Assembly: GCA_947483345.1 (NCBI GenBank)
Contig: CANKNL010000044.1
Coordinates: forward strand, 1 to 15,202
From: Chitinophagaceae bacterium
GTDB taxonomy: Bacteria; Bacteroidota; Bacteroidia; Chitinophagales; Chitinophagaceae
Direction: 5' to 3'
Length of the DNA stretch: 15,202 nucleotides
Part shown: one piece after another, positions 1 to 7,851 of the stretch
Layout: every line of letters begins with the position of its first letter
Position numbering within the stretch: the first letter of the stretch is position 1
Notes under the pieces: model-generated
The model's input: the letters and a program-made list of their open reading frames with translations, nothing else
Told to the model about the DNA's origin: nothing
The model's database searches: none
Program-made: the position numbers and the translations under genes

Positions 1-7
1 ATAAAAA

Positions 8-739
8 TCAGAACCTGGTTTCAAAATAAACCGGTAGCATGGCCCTCCAGGTAGGCCAGTCGTGTTTCCACTCTTCACCCCAAACATCCAGCTCGTAGTT
101 GATCCCTTTGCTGTAAAGCAGTCCTGCAAAGGATTTAGACGCATTAGGGTCTTCGTATGCACCACTGCCCGTTAAAATATGCACGTGCTGGCTATTGCGG
201 ATGGTTTCTAAAATAGCGTGATCTTCTAAATTTTGGATAAAGTGCATGGGACTATTCAAATATACCTGATCATCAAAATAACCGTCGGTATATTCAGTTA
301 GATCATAAACACCACTCATGGCAATGACGCCATTGATAAGATCCGGGCGTTTTAAAAACAGGTTCATACTATGTAGTGCACCAAAAGAGGCGCCGCAGGT
401 AATGATTGGGGTTTCGTTAGACGTCTTGTTTTTTATAAACGGTATCACTTCATTAAATACATAGTCGTTAAACTGGTTTTGGCGGATGGCTTTATGTTCG
501 CCAAGCATGGCTTTATTAAGCCAGCTTTCATTATTGATACTATTGATTGAAAATACTTTTATTTTACCGCCATTGATATAAGGGGCTAGGGTTTCCATCA
601 TTTGAAACCTTTCATACTCCAGATAATCTGCAGCGGCAGTAGGTACAAATAAAATAGCGGTGCCGTAATCGCCATAAGTAACAATGGGCATTTCTTTTTG
701 CAGGGCCGGACTAAACCAGCTATCTAATTCTCTTTTCAT
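8..739 (-). CDS. Esterase-superfamily alpha/beta-hydrolase-fold protein
   Basis: This is a 243-residue protein read from the ATG at 739. The open frame runs back to a TTG at 748, but the ATG is the better start because it opens directly on the conserved-looking MKRELDSW. The nucleophile elbow G-A-S-F-G-A has the candidate catalytic Ser at residue 118. A C-terminal WKHDWPTW segment supplies a likely catalytic His at 226, and an acidic residue around 195-200 may complete the triad. The N-terminal PTAAADYLEYERF stretch resembles small cytoplasmic proteins annotated as putative esterases (Esterase D/COG4947-like). There is no signal peptide or membrane segment. It lies 36 bp downstream of the parA-like gene on the same strand and may be its operon partner. 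The fold is fairly sure; the substrate is unknown, and the real reaction could be that of an acyl-ester hydrolase or a non-catalytic relative. Confidence 0.8.
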   Translation of the reverse strand: MKRELDSWFSPALQKEMPIVTYGDYGTAILFVPTAAADYLEYERFQMMETLAPYINGGKIKVFSINSINNESWLNKAMLGEHKAIRQNQFNDYVFNEVIPFIKNKTSNETPIITCGASFGALHSMNLFLKRPDLINGVIAMSGVYDLTEYTDGYFDDQVYLNSPMHFIQNLEDHAILETIRNSQHVHILTGSGAYEDPNASKSFAGLLYSKGINYELDVWGEEWKHDWPTWRAMLPVYFETRF

Positions 740-775
740 AAGGGGCAAAACTAACTAAATAAATTATATACAGCG

Positions 776-1519
776 TTATTCCAAAACACCCTCTTTAATT
801 TCAATCCACAATTCACGGTAACAGCTGGCAGCATAGCTGCTGTTGGCAAATTCCATGATCGGGGCTTTATGAATACCCATTTTTTCTACATCGCTTAAAT
901 AAGGGATATAATTCTGGAAGAAACGCTTGTCTTTATACAGTTCTTCCATGATCTCATTGTGCAGATTTTTACGCAGATCGGTCATGGTAAAGAAGCACAT
1001 CATCTTACTCATGTCTAATGCTTTTTCTTTAAAATAATCTTTAACCATATGGTATGTGCGTATAGACAGGGTTGTAGGTATAACCGGCATCAGTACAATA
1101 TCTGCAGCGTTAAAAATATTTTCGCTCAAGGCGCTGAAGCCGGGCGGACAGTCGATGAACACAAAGTCGTATTCCTTATCCAACTGTTTCAAAATACCTT
1201 TTAAGCGGTTTTTATTTCCCCGCATCTCATCCAGCATAATATCAAAACTTTTACTGGAATTATCGGCCGGTATTACATCCAGTAATTCAAAATCGGTACT
1301 CAATATGGCATTTTCCAGATCGGCATCTTTGGTGATCAGTTTTTTAATTCCCGGATGGGTTTTGGGCTTTGCTTTGTAATAAAAAGAAGACGAACCCTGG
1401 GGGTCAATATCCCATAACAAAGTTTTATACCCATCAGCAGCAGCTAGATAGGCAAAGTTTACACAACTGGCAGTTTTACCCACACCGCCTTTCAGGTTGT
1501 ATAGTGCTATTGTTGTCAT
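776..1519 (-). CDS. ParA/MinD-family P-loop ATPase (orphan)
   Basis: This 247-residue protein starts with ATG at 1519. It carries the deviant Walker A box KGGVGKT (residues 10-16) with the signature first Lys, the switch-like DIDPQG (37-42) and a Walker B FIDCPPG (121-127), all diagnostic of the ParA/Soj branch of SIMIBI ATPases. Such proteins dimerise on ATP and bind DNA or membrane to position cargo. It has no N-terminal helix-turn-helix extension, so it is a short chromosomal-type ParA. No parB gene and no obvious parS sites lie nearby; its neighbours are uvrB (43 bp upstream) and an esterase (36 bp downstream), both on the same strand. The cargo is therefore unknown. It could be a second, non-partition ParA that positions another complex. 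The family is certain; the role is open. Confidence 0.9.
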   Translation of the reverse strand: MTTIALYNLKGGVGKTASCVNFAYLAAADGYKTLLWDIDPQGSSSFYYKAKPKTHPGIKKLITKDADLENAILSTDFELLDVIPADNSSKSFDIMLDEMRGNKNRLKGILKQLDKEYDFVFIDCPPGFSALSENIFNAADIVLMPVIPTTLSIRTYHMVKDYFKEKALDMSKMMCFFTMTDLRKNLHNEIMEELYKDKRFFQNYIPYLSDVEKMGIHKAPIMEFANSSYAASCYRELWIEIKEGVLE

Positions 1520-1562
1520 ACGAAAACTGTTTTAATTTATAAAGGAGGTTTAAGATAGTAAA

Positions 1563-3602
1563 TTATTCTTTCATCGCCTCCAAATTCTTCTGTAATCTGA
1601 ACATGTCATCCCTAAGTCTTGCCGCTTCCATAAAGTCAAGGTCCTTGGCAGCCTTTGTCATTTCTTTTTTAGTTTTAACAATGGCTTTTTCCAGTTGGGG
1701 AATGGTGGAATATACTGCCTGTTCTTCTGCAGCAGCGGTTACCAGTTCTCCGTCAGGTGCAATAGAATAAGGATTTGACGGGTCATATCCCTTTACATCC
1801 AATACCGAGCCCTGGGCAAAGATCTGTTCTGTACTTTTTTTAATGGTGGTAGGCGTAATATGATGTTCAATATTAAAGGCAACCTGTTTTTCCCTTCGCC
1901 GGTTGGTCTCGTCAATGGTCCGCTGCATACTGTCAGTCATCTTATCGGCATAAAAAATGACCAGGCCATCAACATTTCGGGCTGCCCGGCCGGCTGTTTG
2001 GGTTAAGCTTTTTTCATTGCGGAGAAAGCCTTCTTTATCGGCATCTAAAATGGCCACCAGCGAAACTTCCGGCAGATCCAGCCCTTCTCTTAATAAGTTT
2101 ACACCCACCAGCACATCAATAACGCCCAGACGAAGCTCCCGGAGTATTTCAATTCTTTCCAATGTATCTACATCACTGTGTATGTATTTACTTTTAATAT
2201 CAATGCGGTGAAGGTATTTGTCCATTTCTTCGGCCATACGTTTGGTTAATGTGGTCACCAGTACGCGGTCGCCCTTTTTAATCCGCTTATCAATTTCATC
2301 CAGCAGGTCATCAATCTGGTTGACGGAGGGGCGGACTTCAATCGGCGGATCCAATAAGCCTGTTGGCCTAACCACCTGTTCAATCACCACGCCTTCGCAT
2401 TTTTCCAGCTCGTATTTGCTGGGTGTTGCCGACACAAAAACAGTTTGATTCAATAATGTTTCAAACTCATTAAAATTTAAGGGGCGGTTATCTAAAGCTG
2501 ATGGCAACCGAAATCCATAATCAACTAAAACCAGTTTACGGCTTCTGTCGCCACCATACATACCGCTCACCTGTGGTATGGTTTGATGGCTTTCATCTAT
2601 AATACATAAAAAATCTTTTGGAAAATAATCCAGCAAACAAAAGGGCCTTGTGCCGGCTTTTCTTCTGTCGAAAAAACGGGAGTAATTTTCAATGCCACTG
2701 CAATACCCCAGCTCTCTTATCATTTCCAGGTCATAATTAACCCGTTCACTGATGCGTTGTGCTTCAATATATTTCCCCGAGTTTTTGTAATAGCTTTCCT
2801 GTGCGGCCACCTCATCCTGTATTTCATGTACCACCTGTTGCAGCACATCTTTGGGTGCCACATATAGGTTAGCGGGAAAGATAGCAGCATTTTCTACACG
2901 GCTGATGCGTTTTCCACTGCTCAGTTCCAATGTTTCGATGGTTTCTATTTCATCACCAAAAAAAGTAATGCGGTATCCAAAATCAACATAGGGCAAATTG
3001 ATATCAATGGTATCGCCTTTTACCCGGAATGTACCCCTTGAAAAATCACCTTCACTTCGGTTGTATAAAGAATTTACAAGGGCATGTAAAAACCCCTGGC
3101 GCGAAATAACCTGTCCCTGTTCAATACGGATGATGCCGTTTTCATAATCGGTAGGATTGCCCATACCGTAAATACAACTCACGCTGGCAACAATGATGAT
3201 ATCTCTGCGGCCGCTTAATAACTGCGCCGTTGCCTGCAGACGAAGTTTATCCAGCTCTTCATTAATGCTCAGGTCTTTTTCTATGTATGTATTGCTTACG
3301 GGCATATAAGCCTCGGGCTGGTAATAATCGTAATATGAAACAAAATAGCCTACGGCATTATCCGGAAAAAACTGTTTAAACTCGCCATATAATTGGGCTA
3401 CCAATGTTTTGTTATGGGTAATCACCAATGTGGGCTGCTGCACATTCTGAATGACATTGGCCATCGTAAATGTTTTACCGCTACCCGTAACACCTAAAAG
3501 GGTTTGGTACTTTTCGCCATTCAAAACCCCTTCCGTTAGTTGACGGATGGCTTCGGGCTGATCGCCGGCGGGGGAATATGGTGAATGGAGTTTAAAAGCC
3601 AA
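1563..3602 (-). CDS. uvrB: Excinuclease ABC subunit B (UvrB)
   Basis: UvrB is the damage-verifying helicase-like subunit of UvrABC nucleotide excision repair: it is loaded by UvrA and recruits UvrC. Counting from the TTG at 3602 gives 679 residues, the usual family length, with the normal N-terminus AFKLHSPYSPAGDQPEAI. Visible motifs are Walker A GVTGSGKT (about 37-44), the beta-hairpin region VSYYDYYQPEAY just after residue 86, the DEAD-like IDESH box, the motif VI region QTAGRAARN, and the C-terminal UVR coiled coil (EAARLRDDMFRLQKNL) that contacts UvrC. The frame stays open to a second TTG at 3647, but that codon lies in the loop of a strong hairpin and adds 15 residues untypical of UvrB. 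No Met codon occurs before the Walker A box, so a non-ATG start is unavoidable. The start is inferred; the identity is secure. Confidence 0.97.
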   Translation of the reverse strand: MAFKLHSPYSPAGDQPEAIRQLTEGVLNGEKYQTLLGVTGSGKTFTMANVIQNVQQPTLVITHNKTLVAQLYGEFKQFFPDNAVGYFVSYYDYYQPEAYMPVSNTYIEKDLSINEELDKLRLQATAQLLSGRRDIIIVASVSCIYGMGNPTDYENGIIRIEQGQVISRQGFLHALVNSLYNRSEGDFSRGTFRVKGDTIDINLPYVDFGYRITFFGDEIETIETLELSSGKRISRVENAAIFPANLYVAPKDVLQQVVHEIQDEVAAQESYYKNSGKYIEAQRISERVNYDLEMIRELGYCSGIENYSRFFDRRKAGTRPFCLLDYFPKDFLCIIDESHQTIPQVSGMYGGDRSRKLVLVDYGFRLPSALDNRPLNFNEFETLLNQTVFVSATPSKYELEKCEGVVIEQVVRPTGLLDPPIEVRPSVNQIDDLLDEIDKRIKKGDRVLVTTLTKRMAEEMDKYLHRIDIKSKYIHSDVDTLERIEILRELRLGVIDVLVGVNLLREGLDLPEVSLVAILDADKEGFLRNEKSLTQTAGRAARNVDGLVIFYADKMTDSMQRTIDETNRRREKQVAFNIEHHITPTTIKKSTEQIFAQGSVLDVKGYDPSNPYSIAPDGELVTAAAEEQAVYSTIPQLEKAIVKTKKEMTKAAKDLDFMEAARLRDDMFRLQKNLEAMKE

Positions 3603-3626
3603 CTTGATGTAAAATTTAAAATAAAA

Positions 3627-3667
3627 AGCGGACTGTAAATTTACCAAGAATAAATTTACAGTCCGCT
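3627..3667 (-). terminator. Strong intrinsic terminator of the tlpA-like gene
   Basis: A perfect 17-bp inverted repeat, AGCGGACTGTAAATTTA (3627-3643), pairs with its exact reverse complement at 3651-3667 around a 7-nt loop. On the minus strand the stem is followed by CCGC-TTTTTATTTT, a U-rich tract (about 3626-3617). It begins 20 nt after the TAA of the thioredoxin-fold gene (3688-3690) on the same strand, the expected place for its rho-independent terminator. The plus strand has no gene ending here. It sits only 24 bp before the inferred uvrB start. Confidence 0.88.
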
Positions 3668-3687
3668 AAAATTGTTAGGCGCAATAA

Positions 3688-5628
3688 TTATTTTATGTGT
3701 TTGTCCTTTGGTATTTCTGCTGAGGCCATTTCAACCATCATAGTCACTTCGTCAATCAAGGCATCATCATTACCAATCCAGCCAATACTTTTAAACCGGA
3801 TGTTGCCGGTTTTGTCTATTACAAATTTTGTAGGGATACCGCTTACTTTAAAATCGGACACTACTTTATCATTGTCATCCATCAGCACATGAAAAGGGTA
3901 ATTATTCTTTTTCATAAAATCAGCTGCATTTTGTTTTTTGTTTTCAGCCGATTCCCAGGTATCCACAAAAACAAAAGTTACATCATCTCTTGATTTTAAT
4001 TTTTCCATGGCTGTTTTCATGGCCGGCATCGATGCTATGCAGGGGCCACACCAGGTTGCCCAAAAATCGACAACAACTATTTTTCCATTTAAGCCGGCCA
4101 GGCTTATATCATTGCCATCCAGGTCTTTTAAACTGAACTTTGGGGCTTCCTCGTTGATCATGGTTTTGGCCAGTTCTTCCCGCTTTTTTTCTTTGGCTGT
4201 AGCTTCCAGTTTGGCGATATAGGTATCATAGCCTGTTTCAGATTTGTTTTCGTTAACATAAAAATCTTTCAATAAAGCTTTGGTTTTAGAAGAGGCCACA
4301 CCGTCTTTTACAAATTGCTCAATCTCTTTTTTTGCCGTTGAGGCAGGCATAACTTTTACCAGCAGATCGCTGTATCGCTCATTGTATTCGGCATTCTTAA
4401 ATTCATTAATGGTGGCAGCTTCTTTGGCGTATTGGTAACCGGTTTTATAATCGCCGGTTTTGTAAAGTATAAAAGAATAGGTATCTGCAAACATGGCATA
4501 CTGAGTTTTACGCTGTTTATCCCATTGCTTTTTTGTAGCATAATCCGGTTTTTTATCATCTGGCTTCAGCATCTGGCTTTTTGCATAAGTAGTGGCTGAA
4601 TAAGACATTTTTTTAGCTTCCTCCAGATTTTCATCTTTTTCGGCCATGTACCACGAAATACTGTTATTGCTGCTTGCAACGGTTGCTTTAGAAAGGCCTT
4701 TACTCCATTCGTAATAGGCGTTGTAATCCTTTGCATTGGCATAAGCATCTGCCATTTGTGATTTATAATTATCAATCACTGCTTTATTGGATTCTGTTGG
4801 CGGGTATTTGGCTATATACTCATTATAAAGCGCCAGCTTTTTTGTCACATCCTTTTCTTTATAAAAGGCCAAACCCATTTCATTATTTTTCCAACCCCCA
4901 TCTGGATATTTTACTTTCATAATTGTAGTAAAAGAATCTGCAGTACTTTTCATTTTTAAGCGGTTATACCATTGTGATAAAAGTGTATAATCGGTTTCTT
5001 TAAGATCCTGTTTATTTGCCAGATTTTTCAAAAGGCCCAGTATAGCTGGTTCCTCTCCATCTTTCTTTTTTGCAGCATTAACAGACATTAAATAAGTAGA
5101 AAAATAACTCATGTCATTCTTCGCTTCAGGATTGAGTTTTAACCCCTCTTCCATTATGGAAACTGTTTTATCAGTCATTGTTTTCATGCCAAATAATTGC
5201 TCGCCCCAACCGCTATACATTCTTCCGGCCCAAATATAATATTCAATAACAGGCTGGTTATTGCTGCCATAAACCGGCATGATATAGCCATCGCCTGCAT
5301 TGTTGTCTTTTGCTTTAGCATCATTGGCCGAAAAACCAAAAACAATACATGAAGTAGAAGTATCTATTTTAACACTGCCGGAATACACAGCGCCGCTTTG
5401 TACAATCTCGGGTTCTTCCACTTTATAGCCGTTTTTGCTGTAGAGGTAAACCAAAATATCTACCTTCTTCTCATCAATTAATGATGACAGTTTACTGTTA
5501 AACTTAAAATTTACTGTTTGCCCTGCCCTAGGCATTTGCGGACTAATCTGTAATGCATCAAATTTTATCTGAGCTCTGGTAGTACTTATCGAACTCAACA
5601 AGATGAAGGCTAATAGCATTTGTTTCAT
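3688..5628 (-). CDS. Exported TlpA-like thioredoxin-fold protein with long N-terminal region
   Basis: This 646-residue protein starts with ATG at 5628. Residues 1-19 form a signal peptide (MKQMLLAFILLSSISTTRA, then Gln20), so it should act in the periplasm. Residues ~20-105 are beta-rich and look like a small sandwich domain. Residues ~120-490 are Lys/Tyr/Ala-rich, apparently helical and TPR-like. The C-terminal ~150 residues form a redoxin/TlpA domain: APKFSLKDLDG, then DFWATWCGPC with active-site Cys527 and Cys530, and the cis-Pro loop SGIPTKFVI. TlpA/ResA-type proteins reduce periplasmic disulfides, for instance in cytochrome c or other envelope-protein maturation. Bacteroidota have many such fusions, often of unknown client. 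It has its own terminator at 3627-3667 and is divergent from typA. The redox domain is sure; the client and the role of the N-terminal part are not known. Confidence 0.88.
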   Translation of the reverse strand: MKQMLLAFILLSSISTTRAQIKFDALQISPQMPRAGQTVNFKFNSKLSSLIDEKKVDILVYLYSKNGYKVEEPEIVQSGAVYSGSVKIDTSTSCIVFGFSANDAKAKDNNAGDGYIMPVYGSNNQPVIEYYIWAGRMYSGWGEQLFGMKTMTDKTVSIMEEGLKLNPEAKNDMSYFSTYLMSVNAAKKKDGEEPAILGLLKNLANKQDLKETDYTLLSQWYNRLKMKSTADSFTTIMKVKYPDGGWKNNEMGLAFYKEKDVTKKLALYNEYIAKYPPTESNKAVIDNYKSQMADAYANAKDYNAYYEWSKGLSKATVASSNNSISWYMAEKDENLEEAKKMSYSATTYAKSQMLKPDDKKPDYATKKQWDKQRKTQYAMFADTYSFILYKTGDYKTGYQYAKEAATINEFKNAEYNERYSDLLVKVMPASTAKKEIEQFVKDGVASSKTKALLKDFYVNENKSETGYDTYIAKLEATAKEKKREELAKTMINEEAPKFSLKDLDGNDISLAGLNGKIVVVDFWATWCGPCIASMPAMKTAMEKLKSRDDVTFVFVDTWESAENKKQNAADFMKKNNYPFHVLMDDNDKVVSDFKVSGIPTKFVIDKTGNIRFKSIGWIGNDDALIDEVTMMVEMASAEIPKDKHIK

Positions 5629-5928
5629 AGAGCGTTTGTTTTAGTATGAAGATTAAAAGTAACGTGAAAGGCTCACATTGTTAAATATAACATGTTAAAG
5701 TCTACTCAATAGACCATTTAATAGATAAAACAGATCAGGCTCAGCTTAAAAAACAAGGTAATCAGGTTCAAACGGCCTCTTGATTATTATTTAACCTTAA
5801 AAGCCTTGCTATCCGGCTGATTTAGCGTACCTTTGCGCCCTTAAAAACAGAAACAGGAGATGCGTTGCAGATTACAGCCGATTTTGGTTTTACTGCATAC
5901 AGCTGCCAAAAGTTAAAAGAATAGTATT
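5629..5928. other. Divergent intergenic region between tlpA-like gene and typA
   Basis: This 300-bp region holds no convincing gene or structural RNA. On the typA side there is a good promoter (5806-5835) and a leader of roughly 88 nt. That leader contains a tiny 18-codon frame (5860-5916) starting ATG CGT TGC, which I do not call as a gene. On the tlpA side a TACTTTTA box on the minus strand (5654-5661) matches the -7 consensus except at the last base, but has no good -33 partner. A perfect 10-bp palindrome TAACATGTTA (5688-5697) and a 5-bp hairpin (5700-5714) lie upstream of it and could be an operator, though short AT-rich palindromes also arise by chance. Confidence 0.5.
5806..5835 (+). 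promoter_or_regulatory. Predicted Bacteroidota sigma-ABfr promoter of typA
   Basis: The -7 box TACCTTTG (5828-5835) matches TAnnTTTG exactly. A TTG (5806-5808) lies 19 nt upstream where the -33 TTTG element is expected (3 of 4 bases). Transcription would begin near 5840, leaving a leader of roughly 88 nt before the typA ATG. An A-rich stretch (AAAAGAATAG) rather than a Shine-Dalgarno sequence precedes the start codon. Confidence 0.75.
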
Positions 5929-7740
5929 ATGAACATTCGTAACATCGCCATTATTGCTCACGTAGATCATGGAAAAACAACTCTGGTAGATAAAATTCTG
6001 CACAGTACAAACATTTTTCGTGATAACCAGGAGACTGGCGAATTGATCATGGATAATAATGATCTGGAAAGAGAAAGGGGTATTACCATTTTTAGTAAGA
6101 ATGTTTCTGTTATTTACAAAGACATAAAAATTAATGTTATTGATACCCCGGGTCACAGTGACTTTGGTGGTGAGGTAGAGCGTGTATTAAAAATGGCCGA
6201 TGGCGTTTTGTTGTTGGTAGATGCTTTTGAAGGCCCCATGCCGCAAACCCGTTTTGTGTTGCAAAAAGCATTGCATTTAGGATTGCATCCGATTGTGGTT
6301 ATTAATAAGGTTGATAAGGCAAACTGCCGTCCTGATGAAGTACATGATGCTGTTTTTGAATTATTTTTTAACCTGGATGCTACTGAAGAGCAATTAAATT
6401 TTCCTACCATTTACGGTAGCAGTAAAAATGGTTGGATGAACACTTCCCTTACTGAAACCGATAATATTTTCCCGTTATTGGATGCCATTTTAGAACATGT
6501 ACCAGAACCAACGGTAAATGAAGGGCCTACCCAAATGCAGATCACTTCATTGGATTACTCTTCTTTTTTAGGAAGAATTGCTGTAGGTAAAGTGGCCAGA
6601 GGTACTGTAAAAGAAGGACAACAGATTGCATTGGTGCAGGCCGGTGGCGAAATAAAGAAAATGAAAGTGAAGGAACTGTACACTTTTGAGGCCCTGGGTA
6701 AAAAGAAAGCTACTGAAGTAAGTGCGGGTGATATTTGCGCCATAGTGGGATTGGATGAATTTAATATTGGTAATACGATTTGCGATATAGAATTTCCGGA
6801 AGCTTTACCGGTGATCAGTGTAGATGAGCCAACGATGAGTATGATGTTCAGCATTAATAACTCACCGTTTTTTGGAAGAGAAGGAAAATTTGTAACCTCC
6901 AGGCATTTAAGAGACAGGCTGATGAAAGAAACTGAGAAGAATCTGGCATTACGTGTTGAAGATTCTGACAGTGCAGATAGTTTTCTTGTTTATGGCCGTG
7001 GTATTTTACACCTGGGCATATTAATTGAAACCATGCGCAGGGAAGGTTTTGAATTAACTGTAGGTAACCCACAGGTATTGGTAAAAGAAATTGATGGTAA
7101 GAAATGTGAACCTTATGAGAACCTGGTAGTTGATGTACCTGCAGAATTCAGCGGTAAAGTAATTGATCTGGTTACGCAACGCAAAGGCGAAATGCTGGTT
7201 ATGGAAAGCAAAGGCGAAATGCAGCATCTGGAATTTGACATACCCTCAAGAGGCTTGATTGGTTTACGTAGCAATATGCTCACGAATACAGCCGGAGAAG
7301 CTGTAATGGCTCACCGTTTTACCGATTACCGTCCCTGGAAAGGAAATATTCCGGGAAGAAGTAATGGGGTCTTGCTGTCTAAAAACATGGAGAGAACAAC
7401 CGGTTATTCTATTGATAAATTACAAGACAGGGGACGTTTTTTTGTGGATCCGGGAGAAGAGGTTTACGCAGGCCAGATCATTGCCGAGCATATTAAGCCG
7501 GGCGATCTGAATGTAAATGCAACAGAGCCAAAAAAATTAACCAATCACCGGGCCAGTGGTAGCGATGATGCCAGCCGTGCTGCACCAAAAATTTTGATGA
7601 CCCTGGAAGAATGTATGGAATATATTCAACAGGATGAGTGTATTGAAGTAACACCAAAAAGTATTCGTATGCGTAAAGTATTACTGGATGAAAACGAACG
7701 CTCAAGGGCTTCAAAGCAAATGAAGACTGAAGCAGTGTAA
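5929..7740 (+). CDS. typA: Translational GTPase TypA/BipA
   Basis: This ribosome-associated translational GTPase is related to EF-G and LepA and supports ribosome assembly, especially under cold or other stress. The 603 residues match the normal family length. The G domain shows G1 AHVDHGKT (10-17), G2 RGIT (50-53), G3 DTPGH (72-76) and G4 NKVD (126-129). Domain II follows (SLDYSSFLGRIAVGKVARGTVK), then the EF-G-like domain III/V region (LLVYGRGILHLGILIETMRREG-type segment, DIPSRGLIGLRSNMLT) and the TypA-specific C-terminus with YSIDKLQDRGRFFVDPGEEVYAGQ in fragments. The ATG at 5929 gives the canonical MNIRNIAIIAHVDHGKTT. It appears monocistronic, with a promoter at 5806-5835 and a terminator at 7759-7793. 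Nothing unusual is seen in the protein. Confidence 0.98.
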   Translation: MNIRNIAIIAHVDHGKTTLVDKILHSTNIFRDNQETGELIMDNNDLERERGITIFSKNVSVIYKDIKINVIDTPGHSDFGGEVERVLKMADGVLLLVDAFEGPMPQTRFVLQKALHLGLHPIVVINKVDKANCRPDEVHDAVFELFFNLDATEEQLNFPTIYGSSKNGWMNTSLTETDNIFPLLDAILEHVPEPTVNEGPTQMQITSLDYSSFLGRIAVGKVARGTVKEGQQIALVQAGGEIKKMKVKELYTFEALGKKKATEVSAGDICAIVGLDEFNIGNTICDIEFPEALPVISVDEPTMSMMFSINNSPFFGREGKFVTSRHLRDRLMKETEKNLALRVEDSDSADSFLVYGRGILHLGILIETMRREGFELTVGNPQVLVKEIDGKKCEPYENLVVDVPAEFSGKVIDLVTQRKGEMLVMESKGEMQHLEFDIPSRGLIGLRSNMLTNTAGEAVMAHRFTDYRPWKGNIPGRSNGVLLSKNMERTTGYSIDKLQDRGRFFVDPGEEVYAGQIIAEHIKPGDLNVNATEPKKLTNHRASGSDDASRAAPKILMTLEECMEYIQQDECIEVTPKSIRMRKVLLDENERSRASKQMKTEAV

Positions 7741-7758
7741 AAATCTAAAACATAATTG

Positions 7759-7793
7759 AATCCCCCGTTTTTTTAAATGGGGGATTTTTGTTT
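7759..7793 (+). terminator. Intrinsic terminator of typA
   Basis: AATCCCCC (7759-7766) pairs perfectly with GGGGGATT (7779-7786). The stem may extend inwards by a G-T pair and three T-A pairs, leaving a TTTT loop. It is followed by TTTG TTT (7787-7793). It begins 18 nt after the typA stop codon, as expected for a rho-independent terminator. Confidence 0.9.
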
Positions 7794-7811
7794 ATGCAAT
7801 GAACAGATAAT

Positions 7812-7841
7812 TTTGAAAACACTTTATTATATTTAAGTTTG
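7812..7841 (+). promoter_or_regulatory. Predicted promoter of the methyltransferase gene
   Basis: TTTG (7812-7815), an 18-nt spacer and TAAGTTTG (7834-7841) match both halves of the Bacteroidota housekeeping promoter consensus. The box ends only 10 nt before the ATG at 7852, so the mRNA would have a leader of a few nucleotides at most. Confidence 0.8.
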
Positions 7842-7851
7842 TATAAATAAC

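Noticed and set aside
776..1519. Plasmid partition locus or integrated element
   Set aside because: No parB, replication, integrase or transfer gene is present, and the flanks are chromosomal housekeeping genes.
1957..2448. Plus-strand open frames across uvrB (84 and 76 codons)
   Set aside because: They are antisense shadows of highly conserved uvrB codons, rich in Ser/Arg/Thr, with no recognisable domain and no promoter.
5688..5697. Palindrome TAACATGTTA upstream of the tlpA-like gene as a regulator binding site
   Set aside because: A single 10-bp AT-rich palindrome is expected by chance in DNA of this composition, and no regulator gene is nearby.
5860..5916. 18-codon frame in the typA leader as a real gene
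   Set aside because: Too short and with unfavourable ribosome-site spacing; kept only as a low-interest observation.
5890..6156. Minus-strand open frame overlapping the typA start
   Set aside because: It is antisense to the conserved GTPase domain of typA; its protein has no recognisable features.
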